From assembly GCA_006226555.1 (NCBI GenBank), contig SBGS01000116.1, forward strand, positions 1 through 12,079: a stretch of DNA of 12,079 nt. Direction: 5' to 3'. Origin of the DNA: Bacteroidota bacterium (GTDB lineage: Bacteria; Bacteroidota; Bacteroidia; Flavobacteriales_D; Crocinitomicaceae). This document shows positions 1 to 7,876 of the stretch, piece by piece. Numbering within the stretch: position 1 is the first letter of the stretch; each line of letters begins with the position of its first letter. The translations under genes were made by a program, and so were the position numbers. The notes beneath the pieces were generated by a model. It saw only the letters and a program-made list of their open reading frames with translations, did not search any database and was not told the DNA's origin.

Positions 1-2332
1 TCAATGGACAACGGTCCAGAAAAGCCTTTGTGCACTCGCAGGACAAGCATGCGTCAAGCTTCGTATTTATGGCAGACCATACTACTCTGAACCAACTTAC
101 ACCAACTACCATTACTTCGCTTTCGATAATGTGCAGATCAAAGATGGTGGTGACGTAAGCGTTACTGCATTTATTTCTCCTGTTGATCAAGGTTGTTTGT
201 ACTCAAACACTCAAAATGTTACTGTAACCGTATGGAATTTAAGTTGTGGGCCGATGTCCAACATTCCGGTAGCCTGTGAAATATCGGGAGTATTGAATAC
301 CACTCTTACTGGAACTGTTCCTGGACCTTTAGCACCCGGAACTTCGACGAATTATACTTTTAGTACAACAATTGATATGACTGGAATTGGAACGTATGAC
401 TTCGTTGGATATACTGAGCTTCCCACTGATATCAATATCACAAATGATACCTCATCTATCAGTATACTTGTAGATCAGATCACGATCAATACATTCCCTT
501 ATTATGAGGACTTTAATTCCGGTCCGGGATTTTGGTTGCCCGGCGGACAATCTCCTCCCCTCAATGGAGGAAGAAACTTTGTTCTTGGAGCATTGCCTTA
601 TTTAAATGGCCCTGAAGGTTATGGTGACTCGTGGTACGTCGAGACAACGAGTTCTAATGATGGAACCTTTATCTGGGTGGAGAGTCCGGTATTCGATTTC
701 TCTTCTGTGACTAATCCATATCTATTGTTTGATATTAAACACTCTCTACACCCTTCTGACTATTTCCATGTTGAATATACAACCAATGGTGGTGTTACTT
801 GGACACAATTAGGTTCTGGCCCTTCCGCGACTTGGTACAACGCTACTAACTGGTGGCAAAATTCATACACTGCACCAGTTGATGAATGGACCACAATGGA
901 AATTCCTTTGTGCAACTTGATCGGACAAAACTGTGTCAAGTTCAGGTTCTACGGAAGACCTTACTACTCCGAACCTAACTACACTAACTATCACTACTTC
1001 GCATTTGATAATTTCCACATAACGGATACGCCGCTTGATGCAGCTGTTGTATTTATTGATGGTTGTTACGGTAGTACCTATGACATGGAGGTCACTATCT
1101 ACAACAGTGATAAATTATGTTTGGTTTCTGATACAATAAACAGCATTGATGTAAATTATTCTATCAATGGTGGAGGCACAGTTACAGTTAACTTAACAGG
1201 ATTGAGTATACCTGAAGGACAAAGTCAAACCGTACTAATACCTAACGTAAATGTACCTACCAATAGCAGCACACTTGCTGTATGGGTCGAATATCCGAAT
1301 GGCTTGTATGATCAAATATTCGAGAATGACACAGCGTTCACCAACACTTCATTATGGCCAAACTGTAACGATCATTGCTCAAATGCAATCAATGTTGGTT
1401 TGGGAACAACAACGATATCACAAACAAGCAATGCAACCGTAACACCTGCCGAAGAACCATTATTCCCTTGTGGTAGTCCGACCCTCGAAAATACAGTTTG
1501 GTATTATTTCGTTACGGATTCCTTAGGAGGAAGTGTGACCTTATCGGTACTGAATACTGTATGCTCTCCGTCGAGTAATGGAATTCAAGCTTCTGTCAAT
1601 GAAATATCCGGAGCACCTTGTGACCCTGTGAACTATACGAATGTATTCTGCGCGAACAATGGAAATACAGACGATATTGTCTGGGGACCTGTTGTCTTAC
1701 CACCAAATACTCAATATTACATCACTATTGATGGATATGCCGGAAACGACTGTGTATTTGATCTAGACCTACAAGGAGCCGTAGCTCTTCCTGTGGAGCT
1801 CAGTCAATTCGATGTGCTGTGTTTCGACGATGAAGTGCTGGTTCAATGGAGTACAGCAAGTGAGTATAACAGCAGCTATTTTGCTGTAGAACGTTCCTTG
1901 GATGGAATTCAGTTCGATGTGATCGGAACAGTCAATGCTCAAGGTAATAGTCAGACAACGCATCACTACCTGTTTAGAGATAAAGATCCGATCAATGCCG
2001 TTCGTTACTATCGTCTTAGACAATTCGATATGGATGGAGCTTCTGAAAAAAGTACGATCCGTTCTTCTGAATGCAATACCAGTGAACTGATCACATTCTA
2101 CCCGAATCCATCTGACGGTAAATCGGTACTGATGTTATCATTGGACCAAAAAACTGATATCAGTTACTCCATTGTTGATGATAAAGGTAAACTGGTATCC
2201 CAGGGCGAAAGAACTATGGAAGGAATCTCCTCAATTGACTTGGATCTTACAGATGTGAACCCTGGAGTATATTACATTCAGGTACACGTTGGTGATTACA
2301 CGGAAGTGATCAAATGGGTGATCATCCCATAA
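1..2332 (+). CDS. T9SS type A sorting domain-containing modular surface protein (5' partial)
   Basis: The frame is open from base 2, so the true start lies upstream of the window; the internal ATG at 131 is not the start. The visible part is 776 residues with no signal peptide in view. Order (visible residues): end of a MAM/jelly-roll-like domain (1-43), Ig/CARDB-like beta domain (about 44-160), a second MAM-like domain (about 164-342, rich in Trp/Tyr, with paired Cys), a second Ig-like domain (about 346-450), a PPC-like region beginning with a CNDHCSNAI motif (about 454-592), the LPVELSQF segment common in Bacteroidota secreted proteins (about 596-695), and a C-terminal T9SS sorting domain (about 696-776, FYPNPSDG at its start, then NPGVYYIQV). 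Family knowledge: such C-terminal domains direct export through the outer membrane and anchoring or release at the surface. No catalytic motif is visible; adhesion or carbohydrate/protein binding is a guess. Its last 11 bases overlap the convergent aminotransferase gene. Confidence 0.9.
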   Translation, partial: QWTTVQKSLCALAGQACVKLRIYGRPYYSEPTYTNYHYFAFDNVQIKDGGDVSVTAFISPVDQGCLYSNTQNVTVTVWNLSCGPMSNIPVACEISGVLNTTLTGTVPGPLAPGTSTNYTFSTTIDMTGIGTYDFVGYTELPTDINITNDTSSISILVDQITINTFPYYEDFNSGPGFWLPGGQSPPLNGGRNFVLGALPYLNGPEGYGDSWYVETTSSNDGTFIWVESPVFDFSSVTNPYLLFDIKHSLHPSDYFHVEYTTNGGVTWTQLGSGPSATWYNATNWWQNSYTAPVDEWTTMEIPLCNLIGQNCVKFRFYGRPYYSEPNYTNYHYFAFDNFHITDTPLDAAVVFIDGCYGSTYDMEVTIYNSDKLCLVSDTINSIDVNYSINGGGTVTVNLTGLSIPEGQSQTVLIPNVNVPTNSSTLAVWVEYPNGLYDQIFENDTAFTNTSLWPNCNDHCSNAINVGLGTTTISQTSNATVTPAEEPLFPCGSPTLENTVWYYFVTDSLGGSVTLSVLNTVCSPSSNGIQASVNEISGAPCDPVNYTNVFCANNGNTDDIVWGPVVLPPNTQYYITIDGYAGNDCVFDLDLQGAVALPVELSQFDVLCFDDEVLVQWSTASEYNSSYFAVERSLDGIQFDVIGTVNAQGNSQTTHHYLFRDKDPINAVRYYRLRQFDMDGASEKSTIRSSECNTSELITFYPNPSDGKSVLMLSLDQKTDISYSIVDDKGKLVSQGERTMEGISSIDLDLTDVNPGVYYIQVHVGDYTEVIKWVIIP
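2..139 (+). repeat. Copy 1 (partial) of an 882-base in-gene repeat
   Basis: This encodes the end of a MAM-like domain that recurs exactly 882 bases (294 codons) downstream in the same frame. The two 46-residue stretches share 33 identical residues, and the core after CVK is 24 of 27 identical (GRPYYSEP, YTNYHYFAFDN). The codons differ at many synonymous positions, which points to an old duplication kept by protein-level selection. The rest of this copy lies outside the window. Confidence 0.85.
884..1021 (+). repeat. Copy 2 of the 882-base in-gene repeat (end of second MAM-like domain)
   Basis: This is the in-register counterpart of 2-139 and encodes the same YGRPYYSEP...YHYFAFDN segment. The repeating unit is therefore one Ig-like plus one MAM-like domain of about 294 residues. 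More copies may exist upstream of the window. Confidence 0.85.
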
Positions 2333-3491
2333 AGTCCAGCTGTCCTCTTCTCTGAAGAACCATAAGGGCATCCATTAACATTTCATAGTTCTGATGTGTA
2401 TTGAATGTCTGAACAGAATAGCGAATAAAAATGTGATCCTCATTTCTGGTCACTGGTATCTGTATTCCAAATTCATTCACCAAATGAGAATAGAGCACTT
2501 GTGGGTCACTGGTATGGATTGGTATAGAAAACAGCTGTCCAAGCCACTCCTCATTTACCGGGCTAATAGGTGTGATATTGAATTTTGTCCTCAGCTCATC
2601 TGCTACTTGAAGATTCATCTTTTTGCATGACTTGCTCACATCTGTCCAATTGTGTTCTTCCATGAATGCAATGCACTTTGGAACCGTCAAAAACGCAGAA
2701 AAATCCCTTGTTCCATTTGTTTGATGGTAATCCAGAAACTGAGAATGAGACGGGAAATCACTTTGATACCCCCAACTGATCACTAATGGATCTATCCACT
2801 TTTGATGCTCTCGTTTCACATGAAGAAAAGAAGCTCCTTTGGGTGCCATCATCCACTTATGGCAAGCTCCAGTATAAATGTCTGCATCCAATTGGTTTAG
2901 ATCGAGTGAAATATGACCGGGAACATGGGCACCATCGACTATGGTAAGTAAACCTCTTCTTTTTGCCTCTGCCACGATCTCCTCAACCGGCAATATCAAT
3001 CCTGTTGCACTTGTAATGTGAGAAACGAATAGGACCTTTGTTCGTTCGGTATACCCCCTCCAAAAATCAGCTATAAACGTTTCTTTATCGATGATCGGTA
3101 GGGAGATCTTTGAACGAACATACTTGGCTCCTTTTTGGCGGCAGTAGTAGTTCCATGTACGATCCATAGCTCCGTACTCCAGGTTCGTAGTGAGCACTTC
3201 ATCACCTTCCTTCAATTGCAGAGACCTGATAACAGTGTTCATCGCATATGACGGGTTGGTCACAAATACAACATCATCAGGATCACAAGCAACGTAGTTT
3301 GCCAGGTTCCTTCTTGCATTTTCCAGTAATTTCATACCTGTATCCGTGATAAATTTTACGGGTTCTCGCTCTAATTGGAGTTGAATTTGCTGGTATTCTT
3401 CAAAAATCTCCTTTGGACAAGCTCCAAAAGATCCGAAGTTGAGGAAATTTACATTGTCATCGAGAAGAAAGTGATCTTGGAAATTTTTCAT
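2322..3491 (-). CDS. Class V aminotransferase, isopenicillin-N-epimerase-like (PLP enzyme)
   Basis: This is a fold-type I PLP-dependent enzyme of aminotransferase class V, 389 residues from the chosen Met and close to the family length. Numbering from the longer possible start at 3515: an N-terminal FLNFGSFGACP segment (24-34) matches the FLNHGSFGA start of isopenicillin N epimerase relatives; TNPSYAMN (86-93) binds the cofactor phosphate; Asp194 in VDGAHVPGH contacts the pyridine nitrogen; Lys220 in GACHKWMMAPKG is the Schiff-base lysine; GTRD (268-271) and Arg365 in FIRYSVQTFNT fit substrate and carboxylate contacts. I prefer the ATG at 3491 because homologues start just before this FxxHFLLD segment; eight extra residues are possible from 3515. 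The real substrate is unknown: the name reflects similarity only, and cysteine desulfurase-like or other amino acid chemistry is possible. There are no beta-lactam genes nearby. It is divergent from the polymerase operon and convergent with the T9SS gene. Confidence 0.88.
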   Translation of the reverse strand: MKNFQDHFLLDDNVNFLNFGSFGACPKEIFEEYQQIQLQLEREPVKFITDTGMKLLENARRNLANYVACDPDDVVFVTNPSYAMNTVIRSLQLKEGDEVLTTNLEYGAMDRTWNYYCRQKGAKYVRSKISLPIIDKETFIADFWRGYTERTKVLFVSHITSATGLILPVEEIVAEAKRRGLLTIVDGAHVPGHISLDLNQLDADIYTGACHKWMMAPKGASFLHVKREHQKWIDPLVISWGYQSDFPSHSQFLDYHQTNGTRDFSAFLTVPKCIAFMEEHNWTDVSKSCKKMNLQVADELRTKFNITPISPVNEEWLGQLFSIPIHTSDPQVLYSHLVNEFGIQIPVTRNEDHIFIRYSVQTFNTHQNYEMLMDALMVLQRRGQLDFMG

Positions 3492-3528
3492 ACCACCGAA
3501 TATAAGACAAAGCATTTAAATTGAATTT

Positions 3529-3557
3529 TGATTATTTTTTAATCATTTATTGATTAA
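3529..3557. promoter_or_regulatory. Candidate operator: three alternating TGATTA half-sites at 11-base spacing
   Basis: TGATTA (3529-3534), its reverse complement TAATCA (3540-3545) and TGATTA again (3551-3556) start exactly 11 bases apart, so all three lie on one face of the helix. The right-hand pair extends to a perfect 7-base inverted repeat (TTAATCA-N5-TGATTAA, 3539-3557); the left-hand pair is a perfect 6-base inverted repeat with a 5-base spacer. The array ends 6 bases before the -7 box at 3564 and covers where the -33 contact would be, which fits a repressor site. AT-rich DNA makes such repeats easier by chance, so the regulatory role is inference. The regulator is not encoded in the window. 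Confidence 0.5.
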
Positions 3558-3563
3558 TTTTTA

Positions 3564-3571
3564 TACATTTG
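3564..3571 (+). promoter_or_regulatory. Bacteroidota-type -7 box (TACATTTG) for the dnaE-dinB operon
   Basis: TACATTTG matches the TAnnTTTG consensus of the primary sigma factor of Bacteroidota fully. It lies 34 bases before the polymerase start codon at 3606, giving a leader of roughly 25-30 bases. No clear -33 TTTG is present at the usual 19-21 base distance, so the promoter may be weak or need an activator. Confidence 0.45.
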
Positions 3572-3605
3572 AAGTCTCAGCCTCCCCATTTATTTCTGAT
3601 CTCAT

Positions 3606-6600
3606 ATGTATCTGAACACGCACAGTTATTACAGTTTGCGTTATGGAACTTTCTGTCCCAAAACCTTACTGAATCTTGCCCTTGAAAATGGCTTGAGAAG
3701 TATCGCTTTAACCGACATTAACACAACCTCGGGGTGTTTGGAATTTATTCGGGAAGCTAAAAAGTTACAAATGAAACCTGTGGTGGGTATTGATTTCAGA
3801 AATGGTGTTCAGCAGCGCTTTGTGATGTTAGCAAGAAACAACAATGGATTCGAGCAGATCAATGTCTACCTAAGCGAAATTCTCCATAATGAACTGGAAG
3901 TTCCAATTGATGCGCCTGTATTGGATGATACTTATGTGATCTATCCTTTCGATCGGAATAACCCGACCCCCAAGCTCAAAAAGCATGAGTACATCGGTGT
4001 AAAGCCGGATGATCTCGATTTTATCCGGATAAAAAAGATCAAAACTGATCGCTTTGTCATACTCCAACCGGTAACCTTTAGAAATAAAAAAGATTACAAT
4101 ACACATCGCCTGCTTCGCGCGATAGACAACAACACACTACTGAGTAAACTTCCTATCAGCGAACAGGGTTCTATGAATCAGGTAATGTATCCGAGAGAGA
4201 TCTTGATCGCGCTTTACGAAGAGTTCCCGGAGATCATTCTAAATACGGACAAAGTACTAAATGATTGTTCCATCCAATTTGACTTTTCAGATCACGTTGA
4301 GCCTCAAAACCAACAAACCTATACCGGAGATGAAGAGGAGGATATAGCCCTGCTTTACAAGCTGTGTGAAGAAGGTCTGGAATACCGTTATCCGGAAATA
4401 TCTGAGGAGATCGAACAACGAATTGAAAATGAATTAAACACCATTGTCGACATGGGCTTTGTAGCCTATTTCCTGATCAATTGGGATATTGTAAACTATG
4501 CACGTTCTCAGGGATATTTCTATGTGGGTAGAGGAAGTGGTGCCAACAGTGTCGTAGCCTATCTACTGAGAATCACGGATGTCGACCCAATAGAGTTAGA
4601 CCTTTATTTCGAACGTTTCATCAATCTTTACCGAAAGAATCCACCTGATTTCGACATCGACTTTTCTTGGAAAGACAGAGAAGATGTAACCCGATATATT
4701 TTTGAACGCTTCCCCAACGTAGCACTCGTAGCCACTTATAATACCTTTCAGCAAAGAGGCGTCATCCGAGAATTGGGAAAAGTATTTGGACTCCCCAAGG
4801 AAGAAATTGATGCCTTATACCGAGGACAACGTATTCCTGACAATCAAATTGCCGAACTTGTTTTGAAGTACGGCACCTATATCCATGGTATGCCCAGCTC
4901 ATTGAGTGTACATGCCTGCGGGATCATCATTTCAGAAAAACCGGTGGAATACTTCTCTGCTACGTTCATGCCTCCTAAAGGCTATCGTACGATCCAGTTT
5001 GATATGCATATTGCAGAAGATGTAGGGCTTTATAAGTTTGATATACTCAGTCAGCGCGGACTAAGCAAAATAAAAGACACCCTCGACATCATAGCCTACA
5101 ACCAGCCGGACAAAAAAGATCTTGATATACACGATATTCCTGCCTTCAAACAAGATGAACGCATAAAAGTGATGTTATGCGAGGCAAATTCTATCGGCTG
5201 TTTTTACGTAGAGTCTCCTGCCATGCGCATGTTGATGTCCAAGCTTCGTGTGTCCGATTATATCGGGCTTGTAGCAGCGAGCTCCGTGATCCGTCCGGGT
5301 GTTTCTCAATCCGGCATGATGCAAGAATATATTAAACGTTCACGGGAACCTGAACGCAGGAAAGAAGCTCACCCCATTTTGCTCGACCTTATGCCTGAAA
5401 CTCATGGTGTGATGGTTTATCAGGAAGACGTAATAAAGGTCGCTCATTACTTTGCCGGGTTATCTCTCGCCGAAGCAGATAAAATGAGACGGGGAATGTC
5501 CGGTAAGTTCAGGTCACGTGATGAGTTCCAGGCGGTTAAAGACAAGTTTTTCGAAAACTGCAGCCGAAAGGGACATGACCCTGAGCTCAGTGCAGAGATC
5601 TGGAGACAAACTGAAAGCTTTGCAGGTTATGCCTTTGCGAAAGGACACTCCGCATCATACGCGGTAGAAAGCTACCAATGTCTTTACCTCAAGGCTTACT
5701 TTCCTTTGGAATTCATGGTCGCAACAATCAATAACTACGGTGGATTCTATAGAACAGAAGTTTATGTTCATGAAGCAAAAAAACACGGAGCAACCATACA
5801 TCCTCCATGTGTGAATCATAGTCAGATCGATACGGTTATTTACGGAAATGATATCTATCTCGGTTATCATCTTTTGTACGGATTTGAAAACAGATCAGCT
5901 AAACTGACCGTTAAAGAGCGGATCAATAGAGGCCCCTTTGAAGATCTGGACGATTTTATCGACCGCGTTGCACTGTCACTTGAGCAGTTATCCATACTGA
6001 TCCGAATCGACGCCTTTCGTTTTACGGGAAGGAGTAAGCGGAGCCTGCTTTGGGAGGCCCACCTAAAGTGTCAGCCACAGCAAAAGAAAAATACAGCCGA
6101 GGGGTTAAAAGGTCTTTTTCAAATACAACGAAGGAACTTTGCAGTACCGGAATTACCCAACACCTGGGAAGAAGATGCATTTGATCAAATGGAGCTGTTA
6201 GGGTTTTCGATACACGACATGTTCAATCTAACAGAAAAAAACAGTGATCTGCTGGCTTCAGACTTACATCGTTTCATCGGGAAGCAAGTCGCGATCGATG
6301 CATACTACGTGCACGCAAAGAAAACAACCACAAATAAACACGACCTCATGAGCTTCGGTACTTTTCTGGACCGACAAGGAAATTGGATCGACACCGTACA
6401 TTTTCCTGATACACTGGCTAAATATCCCTTCCGTGGCCCTGGTGTATATCACATTGTAGGAAAAGTAGTTGTCGAATATGACTTTCTATCCATCGAAGTG
6501 AAAGGCATGCTTAAGAAAGCTCTGATCGAAGATCCTCGCTATACAGAAAAGCGTACAATAAAAGCTATCGAAACAAGCAATAGTCGCCGAGATAATTGGA

Positions 6601-6647
6601 GCAGAAGCAACAAGGACAGAGACATGATAAACAGAACAGCGGTGTAA
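3606..6647 (+). CDS. DNA polymerase III alpha subunit, short second copy (DnaE2/error-prone-like)
   Basis: This C-family DNA polymerase of 1013 residues is shorter than a typical replicative DnaE (E. coli, 1160). Visible parts: N-terminal PHP domain (about 1-200), with the first metal motif read as N4-T5-H6 in place of HxH and the second as T36-D37-I38 in place of a TDH, so metal binding and any PHP exonuclease activity are probably lost; palm with GRGSGAN (308-314) and catalytic D350 and D352 in PPDFDIDF; third catalytic Asp D479 in LYKFDIL; HACGII (436-441); thumb and fingers with ETHGVMVYQEDV and FAKGHSASYA; and an OB-fold-like segment near the C-terminus (about 890-985, GTFLDRQGNW). No long tail that could serve for tau binding follows. 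ATG 3606 fits the family start. The pairing with a Y-family polymerase directly downstream, and the short form, fit a translesion or damage-inducible role like that of DnaE2/ImuC (inference). It could instead be the only DnaE, but a genome normally carries a longer one as well. Confidence 0.9.
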   Translation: MYLNTHSYYSLRYGTFCPKTLLNLALENGLRSIALTDINTTSGCLEFIREAKKLQMKPVVGIDFRNGVQQRFVMLARNNNGFEQINVYLSEILHNELEVPIDAPVLDDTYVIYPFDRNNPTPKLKKHEYIGVKPDDLDFIRIKKIKTDRFVILQPVTFRNKKDYNTHRLLRAIDNNTLLSKLPISEQGSMNQVMYPREILIALYEEFPEIILNTDKVLNDCSIQFDFSDHVEPQNQQTYTGDEEEDIALLYKLCEEGLEYRYPEISEEIEQRIENELNTIVDMGFVAYFLINWDIVNYARSQGYFYVGRGSGANSVVAYLLRITDVDPIELDLYFERFINLYRKNPPDFDIDFSWKDREDVTRYIFERFPNVALVATYNTFQQRGVIRELGKVFGLPKEEIDALYRGQRIPDNQIAELVLKYGTYIHGMPSSLSVHACGIIISEKPVEYFSATFMPPKGYRTIQFDMHIAEDVGLYKFDILSQRGLSKIKDTLDIIAYNQPDKKDLDIHDIPAFKQDERIKVMLCEANSIGCFYVESPAMRMLMSKLRVSDYIGLVAASSVIRPGVSQSGMMQEYIKRSREPERRKEAHPILLDLMPETHGVMVYQEDVIKVAHYFAGLSLAEADKMRRGMSGKFRSRDEFQAVKDKFFENCSRKGHDPELSAEIWRQTESFAGYAFAKGHSASYAVESYQCLYLKAYFPLEFMVATINNYGGFYRTEVYVHEAKKHGATIHPPCVNHSQIDTVIYGNDIYLGYHLLYGFENRSAKLTVKERINRGPFEDLDDFIDRVALSLEQLSILIRIDAFRFTGRSKRSLLWEAHLKCQPQQKKNTAEGLKGLFQIQRRNFAVPELPNTWEEDAFDQMELLGFSIHDMFNLTEKNSDLLASDLHRFIGKQVAIDAYYVHAKKTTTNKHDLMSFGTFLDRQGNWIDTVHFPDTLAKYPFRGPGVYHIVGKVVVEYDFLSIEVKGMLKKALIEDPRYTEKRTIKAIETSNSRRDNWSRSNKDRDMINRTAV

Positions 6648-7856
6648 ATGGATAGAGCAATTGTACATATGGACCTTGACACGTTCTTTGTTTCGTGCGA
6701 AAGACTAATGGATAGCAGTCTGAATGGGCGACCCGTATTGATCGGAGGAACCTCCGACAGGGGAGTTGTTGCTGCCTGTAGCTACGAAGCAAGGAAATTC
6801 GGGGTTCACTCTGCCATGCCCATGCGGATGGCTAAACAACTTTGCCCTGAAGCCGTCATAATACGTGGAAATTCAGGTATTTATTCCAAGTATTCCAAAT
6901 TGGTTACAGAAATCATCAAAGAAAGCGTTCCCGTTTATGAAAAGACCTCTATCGACGAATTCTATATGGATCTAAGTGGAATGGATCGCTTCTTCGGTAC
7001 ACAAAAGATCGCTTCCGAGCTACGTGCGAAGATCATTCGCGAAAGCGGGCTTCCCATTTCTTTTGGACTTTCGATCAACAAAACCGTCTCAAAGATCGCT
7101 ACCGGAGAAGCTAAGCCGAACAATGAGCTCAACATCGGTTATGGTACGGAAAAGCAATTTCTTGCACCGCTATCGGTAAAAAAGATCCCTATGATCGGAA
7201 ATAAAACATACCGTCAGCTATGTGACCTTGGGATACGAGAGATCCAAGCCATCCAGCAAATGCCGCTTGAGCTCATGGAAAGTGTTTTTGGTAAAAATGG
7301 GATCGCTATCTGGAAGAAAGCCAATGGAATAGACAACAGTCCGGTCATACCGTATCAGGAAAGAAAGTCAATATCAACAGAGCGCACCTTCGATAAAGAC
7401 ACCACAGACGTACACAAACTGGAAGGGATCATAACCGCCATGGCTGAGAACCTTTGCTTTCAATTGAGAAGAGGAGATAAACTAACATCTTGTGTAAGTG
7501 TGAAGATCCGGTATTCCGACTTTCAGACATATACACTACAAAAACACATTCCTTACAGTGCTGCTGACCACGTTATTCTACCCGTAATACGAGAGTTATT
7601 CCAAAAACTCTACAATAGGCGTATTCTGGTTAGACTCATCGGGGTAAAATTCAGTCACCTTGTGCAAGGAGCACATCAGATCAGCTTATTCGAAGACACA
7701 TCTATGCTACAGCTTTATCATGCAATGGATAAAATGCGCAACAAATATGGAGACCGAGCGGTGATAAGGGCATCAGGTATGGATGGTAAAACAATAGGTG
7801 GATGGAATCCATTTAGTGGTGAACCTCCTGCCCTACTCGCTAACCGAAAACAATGA
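6648..7856 (+). CDS. dinB: Y-family DNA polymerase (DinB/UmuC-type, Pol IV-like)
   Basis: This is a translesion polymerase of 402 residues. Catalytic metal ligands are present: D9 in HMDLDTFF and D103/E104 in TSIDEFYMDLSG; F14 sits at the steric-gate position that excludes ribonucleotides. ACSYEARKFGVHSAMP (43-58) is the family fingers motif. QISLF (344-348) fits the sliding-clamp binding motif QxxLF. After it come about 54 further residues, including an AMDKMRNKYGDRAVIRAS-type segment reminiscent of UmuC-like C-termini, so the protein is longer at this end than E. coli DinB, in which the clamp motif is terminal. Its ATG follows the stop codon of the DnaE gene with no gap and there is no evident Shine-Dalgarno site, so translational coupling is likely. 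Unlike ImuB of the ImuABC mutasome, its active site looks intact. Joint expression from the promoter at about 3564 is inferred. Confidence 0.92.
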   Translation: MDRAIVHMDLDTFFVSCERLMDSSLNGRPVLIGGTSDRGVVAACSYEARKFGVHSAMPMRMAKQLCPEAVIIRGNSGIYSKYSKLVTEIIKESVPVYEKTSIDEFYMDLSGMDRFFGTQKIASELRAKIIRESGLPISFGLSINKTVSKIATGEAKPNNELNIGYGTEKQFLAPLSVKKIPMIGNKTYRQLCDLGIREIQAIQQMPLELMESVFGKNGIAIWKKANGIDNSPVIPYQERKSISTERTFDKDTTDVHKLEGIITAMAENLCFQLRRGDKLTSCVSVKIRYSDFQTYTLQKHIPYSAADHVILPVIRELFQKLYNRRILVRLIGVKFSHLVQGAHQISLFEDTSMLQLYHAMDKMRNKYGDRAVIRASGMDGKTIGGWNPFSGEPPALLANRKQ

Positions 7857-7860
7857 TCAA

Positions 7861-7876
7861 CTCTATCCCAATAGAG
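7861..7876. terminator. Short hairpin between the convergent dinB and CBS genes (weak terminator candidate)
   Basis: CTCTAT (7861-7866), CCCA loop, ATAGAG (7871-7876) form a perfect 6-base stem with a 4-base loop. It starts four bases after the dinB stop and spans the stop codon of the convergent CBS gene. No T-run follows on either strand, so an intrinsic terminator is doubtful. Confidence 0.25.

Noticed and set aside
131..133. ATG as start of the T9SS protein
   Set aside because: The base is GTG in frame (a Val codon); the frame is open back to base 2 and the upstream residues match the end of a repeated domain, so the gene begins outside the window.
1251..1442. Small + strand open frame inside the T9SS gene
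   Set aside because: It is out of frame with a clearly conserved protein, has no recognisable features, and is a shadow.
2307..2324. TGATCA-AATGGG-TGATCA inverted repeat as a terminator for the T9SS gene
   Set aside because: It lies wholly within coding sequence, arises from repeated Val-Ile codons, is AT-rich and has no T-run after it.
3497..3504. TATATTCG on the minus strand as a -7 box for the aminotransferase gene
   Set aside because: It has one mismatch to TAnnTTTG, no -33 element at proper distance, and would put the transcript start at or within the start codon.
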